The notes under the pieces were generated by a model, which was given only the letters and a program-made list of their open reading frames with translations, was not told where the DNA came from and did no database searches. DNA of 64,000 nt from Gautieria morchelliformis (Eukaryota > Basidiomycota > Agaricomycetes > Gomphales > Gomphaceae). The position numbers and the translations under genes are program-made. Where the stretch lies: NCBI GenBank assembly GCA_015179125.1, contig WHVA01000051.1, positions 124,001 through 188,000 on the forward strand. Direction: 5' to 3'. Positions within the stretch are counted from its first letter, which is position 1. Every line of letters begins with the position of its first letter. Positions 45,700-58,263 of this stretch are shown piece by piece.

Positions 45700-47880
45700 C
45701 CATGAACACCCTCAATTACTCTGCTTCCTCCTCATCTCCCAAATCATTTTCTCCTTCATCAGCAAGCGCTTCCTCATCCTCCACGTCCTCCAGCACATCT
45801 TTAGGTTCGAACTCCGTTACACCTTCGAACACTGGTGGATCGACATGCAATGACCAAGTATTCAGGTAATCCGCATGCTGTCCTTTCACCATCTCATTCC
45901 ACCACCGGCCTTCCACCATGAATGGGTGTGGTGCAGTGAAGGGTGGTGTGGGATCGGTGCGTGTCGTCTTTTTTATTCTCTTATACTTCATGGTCGTACG
46001 CTCAGTGGCGGTCATATCCATGTAGTGGATACGACTCAATTCGTGCAATATCCCTGATGCCTGGTAAACGATACTAGTAAGTGTCTTCTTACTCATGACA
46101 ATCTCAGAACTCACCAAATCACTTTTCGCCATTCAGGTTTCACCACCTCCAATATAGCAATGTCATCATGATCGTCGCCAGAGATTCCAAGTCGTAGCAG
46201 GCAATTCCTTCTCCACATCACCATCTCCTCTTGCCGCGCCTGCTCATCATCAAACTTATCATAACCTTCCGGCTCGCTATCCTCATTCGACATCCAGTCT
46301 GGATGGAGCAGAGCCGATGGATTGAGATGGTAGTTGACCATGAATTTTGGCACCACAGTAAGTCTCCACGCCATTTTCTACCACGGGCCACTCATCAATA
46401 CCTCACAGCATTAGTATGATGCGTGGTATACGTACATCCTCACGCCTGCGCCTGTGTTGAGAAACTTTCCGGTTCGCCGCTTCCATTTTTTTCTTCTCTG
46501 GATCGTTCTGAGCCTGGTATTTGGTCACATATCCCCTGAAGGTCGTCTTCGCAAGCTCATACAGCAGAGAGCGTTTGAATGGAATTGATGGGTATAGCTC
46601 AAGCATCAGATCGGAAGGGCTGGCCTAACAACCGCATGTAAGTTGGATCTCCAAGACCATGCATACACATGACTCACGTTGATCTCAGCGACTGCTAAAT
46701 CTGCAGTTTTGTCCAGGATCAGGCGGTTATGCGCATGTTGTACGTCCTCAGTAAAATTAGGTGTTAACAGCTCTTCACCACTCTGATTACGTCTTGGAGA
46801 AGCACCACGTCTACGTGGGTGTGGCAGCCGCTCTCGGTCTATATTTTTCTTCCTGCTGATTCGGATACCCGTGAGTTCTTGGAAATTTCTTCATACAATG
46901 TTCTGTGAGACGGTGAGATTGTATACGTCATGATTACGGTTCATGGAGCTGACCTGAAGCTCATCTTTCAGCATTTTTTCGTCAGAAGTGGGATGGGCCA
47001 CTTTGGTCTTGGCAAGTAATTTCCACTTGTCTGAGCTGGACACTGTGGTGATAGAGCCACCCCTGCGTCTGCTAGATATTTTCAAGGATCGACCCCTTTG
47101 AGGAAGTTGCGATTGTATGGCATGTGACCGGCGTTTGACTCGGTGATTCCTCTCATGACCGTCAGACAATCCTTCTGTCGTAAGTACATCTCAGTATGCC
47201 TGTCACCATAAAAATCACACTTACGGTTGTGCTCCTGCACTGCCGCACTCAGATCTATATCCCTGCGTGCAGCTGAACTACCTGACGAGGTGAAGTCACC
47301 TTATCATGTTTGAATACACGACTAATAACTTACTTAGTCGTTATCTGGTTCAATGGGCATGAGGGTCCATCTCTACTCAAGTAGGCAACCAATAAGTATG
47401 TGCTCGCCGACCTCAAACAATACTGACCTGGTGATTTGTGCACTATAATTTCCAGCACCACGGTCATTCTCAGGTGGCGCAGAAGCAGCTAGTGACAGTA
47501 AGGCAAGACCAAGGTGAGTCAAATCTCTTATTGGAATACAAGAATAATGAGAACTTGTGGTGTTAGAGCGTGCCGGCTTCTTGGCAGCGCGTGCATCGTC
47601 CCCTGCATCAAGCGAATGTTTTTTGTTGTTAATACCGCGAAGAAGCTCATGGGGGTCAACTATCCCGTCATCACTCTCTGGTTCAGTTGTCGAACCCTCA
47701 ACTTCCTGCCACAATGCTTCTCGAGTCTCAAGAGCCATCACATGCCACTTTCTTACACAACTTCGAATTCGTCAGAGTTGGCGGTGGGTTCGGATATGGG
47801 TCGCTCGGGTCGTGGTGAACAACCCGCATGTTTTCAGGGTGCAGGGAATGCAGTGGAATGGCTCTTAAGGTAGAAAAGAA
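45700..47880 (-). pseudogene. Convergent accessory gene of the CACTA element
   Basis: A multi-exon minus-strand gene facing the transposase. Recognisable exons read KKVACDGS...ETREALWQEVEGS (about 47,880-47,540), a basic stretch near 46,900-47,170, RSLLYELAKTTFRGYVTKYQ (46,500-46,600), FMVNYHLNPSALLHPDW (46,290-46,345), then MKYKRIKKTTRTDPTPPFTA and FMVEGRWWNEMVKG (45,890-46,000), ending in a Glu/Asp-rich tail (near 45,716). I do not recognise a catalytic domain. CACTA elements usually carry a second, DNA-binding protein (TnpA/TNP1 type); position and orientation fit that role, by inference. Splice sites were not all resolved. Confidence 0.6.
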
Positions 47881-48389
47881 AATTCTATGGGGCGGTGTGG
47901 ACGCGATGTAGCTATGACGCATCGTGTTGAGGTGCTACCTATTAGAGTAATGGAACTACTTTTATCTCCACCGATCTGCCTGGTTTCGAGGGGCTCAAGT
48001 ATAATCAGATTAGGACTACTTGCGAGGCTTAAACTTGGATGTAGGTAATAGCATTGCAAATACATGATATGCGCGGGCACAATTTGACAAGTTCATAAAA
48101 ACTTGTGCTCAGAGGAGGCAGGTTGGTCAGGCTGTCATGAGCTCACGTGTTATGATGCTGAATACCTATATTGTTTGGACCTACGAACAAGGACTAACAT
48201 CTATGAAGGTAAGGCACGCCATATTCATGATCCGAGTACCCCGACTGATCACAGCCCGAGCACCCACTATAACCCCGCTAGATCTCACCTACTCGTGAGA
48301 ATTCCCACCACGATTAGGAACCCTAAAACGCGGTGATTATTGCTACTCGACATCGTTGATCGGTATTGGGTTGGTGAAGTATAGAGTGT
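47881..48389. other. Right flank of the CACTA element
   Basis: About 500 bp with no supported gene; it may contain the unrecognised right end of the CACTA element. Confidence 0.4.
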
Positions 48390-48690
48390 AGTTGGAATAA
48401 GCTAGGTCTGTAGTAATTTAGTTATGGCCGGGGCCCATAACCTGTAGAACGAAGGAGTTATAATAGAACTGTTATTTTACAATCTACTTGAGATCTGCCT
48501 TTATATACTAAATACGATGTCCAATATATCATTAATATCTTCGAGCTGCTGTGCCGATGCGATGCCGGTGCACCAGCATCCCGGAGTCGAGAACGCTCTG
48601 TCGAGAACGCTCTCGAACTTCCGGCTAAGTGCGTGCCGGCTCTGCCTCGCGGAGCGTGAAGTTTGAGTCGGAGATGGGGCATGTGCCGAA
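48390..48690 (-). mobile_element. Copia LTR relic, reversed
   Basis: On the minus strand this reads as the downstream part of an LTR (TATATAAAGGCAGATCTC, then GTTCTACAGG) followed by TTATGGGCCCCGGCCATAAC. That matches the LTR end and primer-site region of the Copia fossil near 28,150. No coding part remains; old and broken. Confidence 0.65.
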
Positions 48691-49048
48691 CCTATGTGCC
48701 GCCCACGAACATTCACAGCAACAATGCTCTAACTCTCAGTGCCGATCGGCCCTGCAGATCTTCTCCTTTTGGTTTTCTTCGTCACTGCAGCGCGAGTGTT
48801 GGGGGAGACATTATGCATGCTAAGGGAGCCAAGCTGATGCTTAGCGCTTTCTTATACCTTTTCTTACGTCCTGTCTGGATCTTCCCTCGCTTTGCTTGTC
48901 TTCTGCTGTGCTTCTGGCAAGGCGTCACCCATCTCAGCTCGGGTACCCGCCGCGCGTCAATTTAATATGTCTTCATCCTCATGATTTGGACGTGCTACGT
49001 GCGTCCCTTCTTAGATAGTTGACCTCGACCCCTCACCGCCTCCTGGCC
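48691..49048. promoter_or_regulatory. Upstream region of helicase copy B
   Basis: The last 120 bp match the region before copy A (GCGCGTCAATTTAAT, TGCGTNCCTTCTTA, CCTCCTGGCCATG), so they probably include the shared promoter. Sequence left of about 48,930 is not shared. Confidence 0.55.
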
Positions 49049-52000
49049 ATGAACAATGATGTGCGCATAACTCGACTGAACAAATTGTTCGACTCCACAA
49101 TACGTGGACAGACGACAATCACTGGCAGTCGACTGAACGCCACACACTTTCTTGAAGCTCTTTGCGTTCAACCGGAGCCAGTGGCCTGTGTGCACAAAAT
49201 TGTCACGGGGAAGGCTGGCTTAGCATCCTTGCAAAGTGCTATGTTCATGCAGTCCTCTGTCGATTTTTTCAACGGCCTGGCCACACGAGTCTTGACGTAT
49301 ATGCAGCTACCAGAACTAGCAGACGTTGGTGGTGGTCAAATGCTGCGCCAAGTCTTGCTGAAGATTGTGGAACCGTCTGTATTCTGGATGCCCTTTTCTC
49401 AGGCCTTTCGCAGCGAAACTCTATCGGAGAAAGCTCAACTTTCCTTCGCGTGGGTAATGCTGCAACTCGTGTCGTTACCTGGAGATGAGGCGATTCCATA
49501 TCGCGAACAGGCTCAGGACGCCTCTGTCATCGATGCACTACTGGGATCATCACAGGGGCACATTAGGGCAGTGGGATACAAAATCAAAAATATTCTTGAC
49601 ACACGCGGGGCTACTCAGCTTGTCCATGACAGCGATTATCATCCCGGTGGACGCCATGACAATGATTTCGTCGATTTCCATGACATCTCCTTGATGCCCA
49701 CGGCCGACGAGATCAACTGCAAGGAGGTTCCATTCCTTCGTACAAGCCACGGGGTGGAGGACTCGGATGAGGGCGGTCGCTTAGCGATCCACCTCGATAA
49801 CCAGTTTCGTCTTCTCCGTGAGGACATGCTTTTTGAGATGCGGGAGGAGCTTCAGATGTTTCTCGGAGCCAAGAAAGGCAACCGTAGGGCTCTTGTTGTT
49901 GACGGCCTGGTCTTACACGACATGTATCGCGACGAAAACCCCGGTGACAACAAGTCCAAAAAATTCAACAAATGGGGAATCGTTCTGAAATGCGACAAAG
50001 ACTTATCGTTCCTCAAAGGCATCACCAAGCCGGAAGAGCGCAAGAAGGCGCTTCAAGGCGATCGCAAGCGAATCAAACATCAGTCTTCCGCATGTCTGAT
50101 TATCGATGGCAATGTCGTCGCATTCCCCACTATCAATCGCGATGAGGAATGTCTGTCGAGAAATCCTCCCGAAATCGTTATACAGCTCGAAGGAAAGCTC
50201 GCCACCATGCAGACGCTTTTGCGCTTGAAAAATGCGCGAAATATCAAGCTGTATATGATCAATACTGCGATATTCTCCTATGAGCCTGTTCTCACTGCCC
50301 TCAAAAAAACAACCTCCATGCCGCTAGAACTTGAATTAATCCGATGGACAGACAAGAGTCCAATGCAGCCCCCCCAGTCTTCTCCCCGCCACGTCATACG
50401 CGCAATTCAAGCTAACCCCAACCAGGATCTCAGTGGCATATTGAAGACAGGCAAACCGGTCCGGCTTGATGACGCCCAGACTGCGTCTCTTTTGTCTGGC
50501 CTCACTCAGAGGGTTTCGTTGATTCAGGGTCCTCCGGGTGAGCACTTGTTTCAGGTAAAGGAGGTCCTTTGACACCAGCTGACCAGGCGTTGGTACGAAG
50601 GGACCGGAAAGTCATTTATTGGAGCCTTGTTGGCAAAGATACTCCATGATCACACTACGAGGACCATCCTGGTTTGCTGTTATACGAATCACGCCCTTGA
50701 TCAGTTCCTTGAGGATCTCATGAACGTCGGCATTCCCGAGGACCACATTGTCCGTCTTGGTGGCAAGGCGACCCCACGCACCGAGCCGTTAACCTTGTAC
50801 AACCAAAGAGCCGTTCAAAGGTTCGGGGGGGCATATTGGCTTATCGTTGACGGGTTGAGAGCAAGAAGTACTGCTGCATTCGACCAGCTTGACGGGGCTT
50901 TTCGCCAGTACAAATCAGCAAGTGTCCCAATCGCAAGCCTGATGGGCTATCTTGAGTTCGAGGAACATGAGTTTTTTGCGGCCTTCCAGCTTCCTAGCCT
51001 AGGTGACTCGTCAGGAATGCGAAGGGTTGGAAACAGGGGCCGGCCCGTCAACCCATTTTATCTTTATGACCGATGGATCGCAGGAAGAGATGCGGGGTCG
51101 TATAAGAATGAACCCTCCGTCCTGGCGGCATCGAGGATATGGAATATGTCTTTAACGTCCCGGAGGGAGCAGGTCACGAAGTGGGAAATGGCTATTCTAA
51201 TGGACCAGGTCGAAAGCCTCTATGACACGGCCAAGTCTTACAACGAATCACAGACCGAACTGGAGCGCAAGTTCGCTGAGAGAGTGGGTGCAATTTTATC
51301 ATCGAAACGCATCATCGGGTGCACTACAACTGCTGCCGCCAAGTACAGCGAGGATCTCAGAGCTGCATCCCCGGGCGTCCTTCTGGTTGAGGAAGCTGGA
51401 GAGATTCTTGAGAGTCACATTTTAACCGCACTGGGTGACAAAACGGATCAAATGATACTCATTGGAGATCATCAGTAAGCAACTACCGCCTTCTCATTTG
51501 GACCTTTCCTAATACAGGATCTGCTTAACAGGCAATTGAGACCCAAGGTCAATCACTATCGTTTGACGGTAGAGAAGGGCGAGGGTTATGATCTCAACAG
51601 ATCGCTGTTCGAACGCTTAATCCTGAAGGGATATCCTCATCGGACCCTATGCAAGCAGCATCGCATGCGACCGGAGATTTCAAATCTCGTTCGCCATCTT
51701 ACCTACCCCGATCTTGTCGATGCCGACTCTACCAAAAATCGTCCAAACCTCCGTGGCGTTAGTAATAACATCGTTTTTATTGATCACCGCAAACCCGAAG
51801 ATGAAGAAATGAGAGTGGTCGACATGCAGGATGCTGGTGCTAAATCGTCTAAACGGAACACTTACGAGGTGCTCATGATCCTGAAAATTCTTCGGTATCT
51901 CGCGCAGCAAGGCTATGGTACGGACAAGGTGGTCATCCTCACCCCATACCTGGGGCAACTGCAAAGTCTCCGGGATGCCCTTCAGAAGGATAACGACCCG

Positions 52001-55000
52001 ATATTGAACGACCTTGATTCTTATGACTTGGTTCGTGCAGGACTGATCACGCAAGCAGCTGCGAACTCGTCCAAGCAACCCATCCGTCTTGCTACCATCG
52101 GTCAGCATGCATTTTGCCAGATTTCTATACGACAGGTAACTGACGAATTCCGCAGACAACTACCAGGGTGAAGAAAGCGATATTGTCATCGTCTCCTTAA
52201 CTCGGAGTAACCCCAGTCATGATATCGGTTTCATGTACTCCCCAGAGCGCCTGAATGTCTTGCTTTCCCGTGCGCGGGACGCCCTTATCATGCTTGGTAA
52301 TGCCGAGACGTTCAAAATGTCACGCAAGGGCCGGGCGCTTTGGGGTCGCTTGTTCAAGCTACTCAAACAGGGCGGTAATTTGTACAATGGACTGCCAGTA
52401 CGATGTGAACGGCACAAGGATCGAACAGCCTTTCTGACAAGCCCTGCGGATTTTGATGATAAATGTCCTGACGGAGGGTGCAGAGAGCCTTGGTAAGTCT
52501 CAGTCATCTATTCTTCGCCACGGCGAGCCTCACGTTTCTCGTCAGTGGCACTGTGCTGAGTTGCGGCCTCCATCCCTGTCCATCCAAATGCCACCAACTC
52601 TACGATCATTCTAAGATGAAGTGCGAGTTTGTCATAGACTCACACTGCCCTGCCGGGCACCGAAAGTCGTACAGATGCCATGAGGAACAGCTCCCCTGTT
52701 CTAAATGCGAGACGGACAAGAAACGGGCCGAAATCAAGAAGCAAAAGGCGCTCGATCGTCAGCGGAAGCGTGATGCTGAACAGCTGGAGCACGCCAAGAA
52801 GCTGGAGGCGTTGGATGAAGAAATTGAAGCACTGAGGCAGGCGAGCCAAGACGCTCAGCACTCGCAGGATCGCCAGAACATGATTCTTCAGAAGGAAAGG
52901 GACCTGGAAGCTGCTAGGGCTCGGACGGCCCAAGTGGCATCTCCATCGGCGTCGAGTAATGCCAAAGTCACACCAACGATAGCTAGCAAACCCACCGCCT
53001 TGAGACCTGAAACGACTCCTTCAGATCGAGAAACTACGCCTATCCCCGACGAAATACCTAGGGCATCCCCCATGGCCCTGCTTCGTCTTCATCGCATGAT
53101 GAGTGGCAGCGACAGAAGATGATGGATGGCGCGGATAACGAGCACATCGATGCTCTCATGGAGATGACTGGACTCGAAATGGTCAAGGAGCAGGTACTCG
53201 CCATCAAAGACAAGATCGATGTTTCCAATCGACAAGATACCTCTGTGAAAGATGAGCGCTTCCACGTTGTACTGCTAGGCAATCCAGGGACTGGTAATGA
53301 CCAGAAGTGTCTATCTTCCGTCTCTTAACTGATGGTCTCGCGCATGTAGGAAAAACCACCGTTGCGCGACACTATGCTAAGATTTTAACATCTCTGAATG
53401 TCCTTCCCGGTGACGCATTTGTGGAGACAACTGGTTCTCGTCTTGCAAATGAGGGTGTACCTGGCACCAAGAATCTCATTGAGACTGTGATGAACGCGGG
53501 TGGAGGGGCCATATTCATAGATGAAGCGTATCAGTTGACGAGCAACTCTGGCGGTGATCGCGTCCTCGATTTCCTTCTGGCAGAGATGGAAAACCAAGTT
53601 GGCCGAATCGTCTTCATCCTAGCGGGTTACAACAAGCAAATGGAGAAGTTCTTCGAACATAACCCCGGCCTGACAAGCCGGGTACCCTACAGGCTGCAGT
53701 TCGCGGATTATACAGATTCCGAGTTGCTGACAATGCTCGAGAAGATGATAAACAAGAAGTATAAAGGACGCATGAAGATTGAGGAGGGCATCCGAGGACT
53801 GTATGGCCGTATTGCCATTGCACGTTTAGGCAGAGGCAGGGGCAAGGAGGGGTTTGGCAATGCCAGGGCTCTCCACAATATGTTTGCCCGGATTACGGAA
53901 CGCATGGCGAAGCGAATCGCCCGCGATCGCAAAGAGGGCCTCAATCCTGACGACTTCCTCATAACCAAAGAAGACATGGTAGGACCGGATCCCTCCCGAG
54001 TGATTGTCACAAGCAAAGCTTGGAATGACTTGCAAAATCTCACGGGGCTGAAAACCGTCAAAGAGTCCGTCCGAAACCTGTTCGATCTAATCAACGCGAA
54101 CTACCAACGAGAACTGCAGGAGAAGAATCCAATCGAAATGACCCTCAATCGTGTCTTCCTGGGATCTCCCGGGACTGGCAAAACCACAGTAGCGAAGCTG
54201 TATGGACAGGTTTTGGCGGACCTGGGTCTGATTAGCAATGGAGAAGGTGAATACATACATTCTCCCGGACACCTTGTATTTTTATTGACTTTAACCGCAC
54301 AATGATACTTTCAGTTATCGTCAAAAATCCAGCTGATTTCATTGGCAGCGTCCTTGGTGAGTCTGAGAAAAACACGAAGGCCATTCTCGCAAACACTGTC
54401 GGCAAGGTCTTGGTCATTGATGAGGCAAGTGATGACTAGTTCGCATAAGGGGAGAGAGAGACCAACCTTGCCATTGCACAGGCGTACATGCTTTACTCGG
54501 GTAAGGGCGGTGCTGGCAAACATAGTGATCTGTACAGAACGGCTGTCATCGACACAATCGTTGCCGAGGTTCAAAGTACGCCGGGAGAAGACCGATGCGT
54601 GCTCATGCTTGGCTATGACGCAGAGATCAAGGAAATGTTCCAGGTTGGCAGTCGAGCCTTGCTGCATATGAGGGTCACATCTCATTCATCAATTTCTTCA
54701 TTTGTCAGAACGTCAATCCGGGTTTAGCCCGACGTTTCGCAATCGAAGACGCTTTCCGCTTTGAAGACTTCTCAGACCCGGAGCTGTTGGAGATCCTTAA
54801 CCTCAAGCTGAAGCAACAGGACCTTGACGCGACTGACAAAGCCAAAGCGGTGGCTATCGAGGTTCTCAGCCGAGCGCGCAACCGCCCCAATTTCGGGAAT
54901 GCCGGTGAAGTGGAAAACTTACTTTCAAAAGCCAAGAACAACTATCAGACACGGCAAGCGTCTCTACCCACCGCCCAACGATCGTTCGAGGTTGTTTTCC

Positions 55001-56831
55001 AGCCTCAAGATTTTGATATCGACTTTGACCGCGCAGAGAACTCCGATGAAAGGCTCAAGAAACTCTTTGAGAATGTCATAGGGTGCGAAAGGACTGTCGA
55101 GAAGCTGAAGGAGTATCAGCATATTGCACGCGTCATGAAGGCGAAAGGAAGCGATGCCCGGGACTTGATACCAACGAATTTTGTGTTCAAGGGCCCTCCA
55201 GGTATGTTCATCCATAAAACCTATTTGTCGAATCTCAAAGACAATTGATGCCCCTTGCAATAGGAACCGGGAAAACGACCACGGCACGAAAAATGGGCCA
55301 GGTCTACTACGATATGGGGTTCTTGTCGTCCGGGGAAGTCATTGAATGCTCCGCATCTGAACTTGTTGGTGAATATGTCGGCCAGACGGGGCCGAAGACG
55401 CAGCAGGTCTTTGAAAAGGCTCTGGGACGCGTCTTATTCATAGATGAAGCATATAGACTTGGTGAAGGTCGATTTGCCAAGGAAGCCATTGATGAAATAG
55501 TCGGCCTCATGACCAGCGAAAGGTTCGCTTCGAAGATCGTTGTTATCCTGGCGGGCTACGACAAGGAGATGAATCAACTCTTGGCTGTTAACACAGGCCT
55601 CTCGAGCCGCTTCCCTGAGGAGATCATCTTCGAGCATATGAGTCCCGAGCATTGTTTGGAAATTCTGCGGAAGAATCTCAAGGCGCAAGATATCCAAGTC
55701 AGGGAGCTGGAAGATTCATCCTCGATGACGTATCAGGATATGGCGAAGCTCATTCGGTCGCTGTCGACACTTCCCTCATGGGGAAATGCTCGAGATATCC
55801 AGACTCTTTCGAAACAGATGATTAACATCGTCCTCAAAAACGTCAAGCCGGGAGACACCGGTTCTACCCTTGCGCTGTCTGGAGAGGATGCGCTGGCTTG
55901 CTTGCGGAAAATGTATAACGAAAAGCGGGATAGAACAGACAATGTGCCTAGCGCCAAGCCCTTGGGCGACCTTTTGCAGGAGCCATCAACCCCTCCCGCT
56001 CCTCACCAACCGTCCATCGTCACGAGCCACGCCATCAAAACTGCCGCGCCCCATCCCAAACCCGAGGAGGATGAGGAACCCGTCCGATCAGGAGAGCAGC
56101 GTGATGCCGACCATGTCTGGAAAGAACTCCAAGCTAAAACCAAGGCCGAAGAGGATGTGGAATCCGCAGGAGAGCAGCACGATGCCGACCATGTCTGGAC
56201 AGAGCTCCAAGCTAAACCCAAACCCGAGGATGTGGAACCCGCTGGCTCTGGGGCGCAGCGTGATGCCGTATCCGACCAGGTCTGGAAAGAACTCGGAGCT
56301 GACAAGCGTGCTACTATCCAGGAAGCCAAACGCAGGCAGGATGGTCTGCGCCAGCTCGAGATTACACTGCAGGCCGTCAAGGAGCGTGAGCAGCAAGCTC
56401 AATTAGCCCAAATAGCTCTCTGGAAAGAGCAAGCCCAGAAAGAGCAAGCCCAGAAAGAGCAAGCCCAGACAGAGCACGCGCTGGACGACGACCTCAAACG
56501 ACGGCAGGAGAAAGAGCGGCTGAGACTGTTTGCAGCAAAAGTGAAGCGTGGGCAGCTCGCTGCCGAGCTCGCGGAGAAGCGCAGGCTGGCGGAGCTCGCT
56601 GAAAAGCGCAGGCTGGCGGAGCTCGTGGAGAAGCGCGCGCAGGCGAGGCAGGCGGAGCTCGCAGAAAAGCGCGTGGCGAAGCAGCAGGCGGAGCTTGCGG
56701 AGAAGCGCGTGCAGGCGAAGCTGCAGGAGATGGGAGTCTGCGTCGCGGGTTACCGCTGGATCAAGCAGTCAATGGGATATCGGTGTGCAGGAGGCTCCCA
56801 CTTTATTTCAAACGCGGAACTCGGCTTGTGA
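49049..56831 (+). CDS. Helicase + zinc cluster + triple AAA+ fusion, copy B, split by a one-base deletion
   Basis: Paralogue of the 18,068 gene with the same ten-exon plan: 49049-50537, 50601-51474, 51532-52100, 52156-52492, 52546-53293, 53350-54246, 54315-54424, 54482-54643, 54709-55201, 55264-56831. All helicase motifs, the zinc cluster and the three Walker A/B pairs are kept. Relative to A, one base is missing at about 53,077 (CTGCTTCG against CTTGTTTCG), so the exons total 7,247 nt, one short of whole codons. Translation from 49049 ends at TGA 53120-53122 after 1,281 residues: helicase, zinc cluster and coiled coil without the AAA part. An ATG at 53119-53121 overlaps that stop and opens the AAA frame. 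The C-terminal coiled coil is 90 residues longer than in A. ATG 49049 is equivalent to A's start; a TTG-initiated extension upstream is not credible. Pseudogene, split gene and sequencing error are all possible. Confidence 0.88.
54425..54481 (+). other. GC-AG intron in copy B
   Basis: Identical over all 57 bases to the GC-AG intron of copy A (GAG|GCAAGT...CACAG|GCG), again completing the IDEAY Walker B of AAA module 2. Confidence 0.85.
56090..56740 (+). repeat. Coding repeat expansions in the C-terminal coiled coil of copy B
   Basis: Three kinds of in-frame repeats enlarge this region relative to A: about three units of a DADHVWKELQAKPKPE type (56,095-56,300), KEQAQ repeats (56,425-56,475) and AELAEKRRL/AELAEKRVQA units (56,560-56,715). 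The net gain is 270 bp. Confidence 0.85.
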
Positions 56832-57230
56832 ATCCAGACATGCATTGCCAGGTCATGTTGGTTTGTGTGGACTTTGTACACACGAAAATAAGTACATTTC
56901 AACTTTTCTACCAACTAGGCATTTTGTTTTATTTTTTCAGCTCGAAGGTGATGCATGCAAGTATATAAATAAAAATGTATCGGTAGCAGGATGCGTCCAG
57001 CGGTGATTATATGAGATACTGACGGGGCTACAGCTCACGACAGCGAGCACGCTCGGTGGAACGAGCGTACATGCACATCCCTGTCTCGTGCACGCTTGGT
57101 TCTCCTACGCCGCATATGAGCTCGGAATATTCCGGCATTGCTAATTAAGTAACCGTGGGAATTTACTAACTCAAATCGCGTCCTGTCGCGTCCACACCAC
57201 TGTCGCGCTCTCAAAGCTCTAGCGATTTCC

Positions 57231-58263
57231 ATGGACCCCATCCCTCCTGCTACTTTCTATGGTAACCTAATGTCAACCCCGGACTCAGATGCCATGATTG
57301 ACCCCGTGCTCCTTGGCAACACAACCAACGCGTCGCGTCCACCCAGTACTGCCATGTCTGCTCCACCAGTCGCTCCCCCTTTGAGATCTACCTTGGAATC
57401 CACGGACTCCATGGCATGGAAGGTTCGCGAGGAATTCTCTCTGAAAGACCTTGAGCAGCTCCTGCGTGCGGTCATCGATATCAACCCCTACATGGCGCCG
57501 CGCAACAAGATCGGTGAGCAGTGGAAGCAGGTGGCCAGGTTGGTCCAGGATCAGGGCCATTGTTTGAACAGAGATGTGGATACTCTGAAGAACAAGCTAG
57601 GATCAATGCTGGCATGGGTGGAAGTAAGTCCAAACAATTACTTTCTCTGAATGTGCAAGAACTGACATATATGTGCCCTGGGAAGGGGGGGGAAAAAGAC
57701 TTCAGTTCGCTCTCCACTGGGAAGGGAGCTGGGACGTGACCCGTTGGTGTTTGCCTCGCTCTCCGGCAAACTGGACATGATCCAACACCTGAAACAGATG
57801 GCAAAGGACACCCATGAGGAGGAGAGGGAGCAAGCTAAAGAGGTAAGTCCGGTGGTATGTATATATTATAGTACTCACATGTATGCAGGGCAAGAAGGCA
57901 TCCCGGGCAGCGGGGGAGTCCCTGCGGCTCGGGATGATGACCGGTCGCCGAGGCCGCACTAAACGAGCACGCAGGCCTGCATCTTCCGATTCAGACAGCG
58001 GGAAGGAGAATCATCCTAGGCTTTCCCCCGGCACACCAGAATCCGAGTCTGTTGGATCTAAACAGACGTGTCTGACAAGCTTGAGCCATGCTAATACGTC
58101 CGAGGAGATTGCAAAGATGGTGCGAATGATGGAGAGGAATGAGGAGCGGGAGGTGAAGAAGGAAGAGTATATGATGGAGTTCCGGACGAGCCTCTTGGCT
58201 TGTCAGGACCGTGTAAAGATGTCGATCTTATGCCTTGTATCACAAGGGCACAACAGAACTTGA
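57231..58263 (+). CDS. Myb/SANT-like DNA-binding-type protein, 3 exons (first junction unresolved)
   Basis: Probable small DNA-binding protein of a family common in agaricomycetes, often near transposons (from memory, not searched). After an N-terminal Pro/Ala-rich part, the core reads FSLKDLEQLLRAVIDINPY, GEQWKQVARLVQD, then DTLKNKLGSMLAWVE, a three-helix Myb/SANT-like pattern. Downstream exons encode RDPLVFASLSGKLDMIQHL (near 57,738), a coiled coil, a basic stretch GRRGRTKRARRP (57,940) and a C-terminal helix ending HNRT. The GTAAGT donor at 57,623 gives no acceptor in the right phase that I could find, so the gene may be damaged or use an unusual splice. The intron at 57,842-57,887 is clear. 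Gypsy III starts 36 bp after the stop. Confidence 0.62.

Larger units (their letters stand above)
48930..57015 (+). repeat. Segmental duplication, copy B (about 8.1 kb)
   Basis: Matches 17763-25765 in the same orientation through promoter, exons, introns and the 3' flank. The two copies are about 31 kb apart, start to start. The limits are estimated by eye. Confidence 0.88.

Noticed and set aside
49019-49048. Upstream non-ATG start extending copy B by ten codons
   Set aside because: It begins at TTG; copy A starts at the ATG equivalent to 49049, and the upstream bases are promoter-like.
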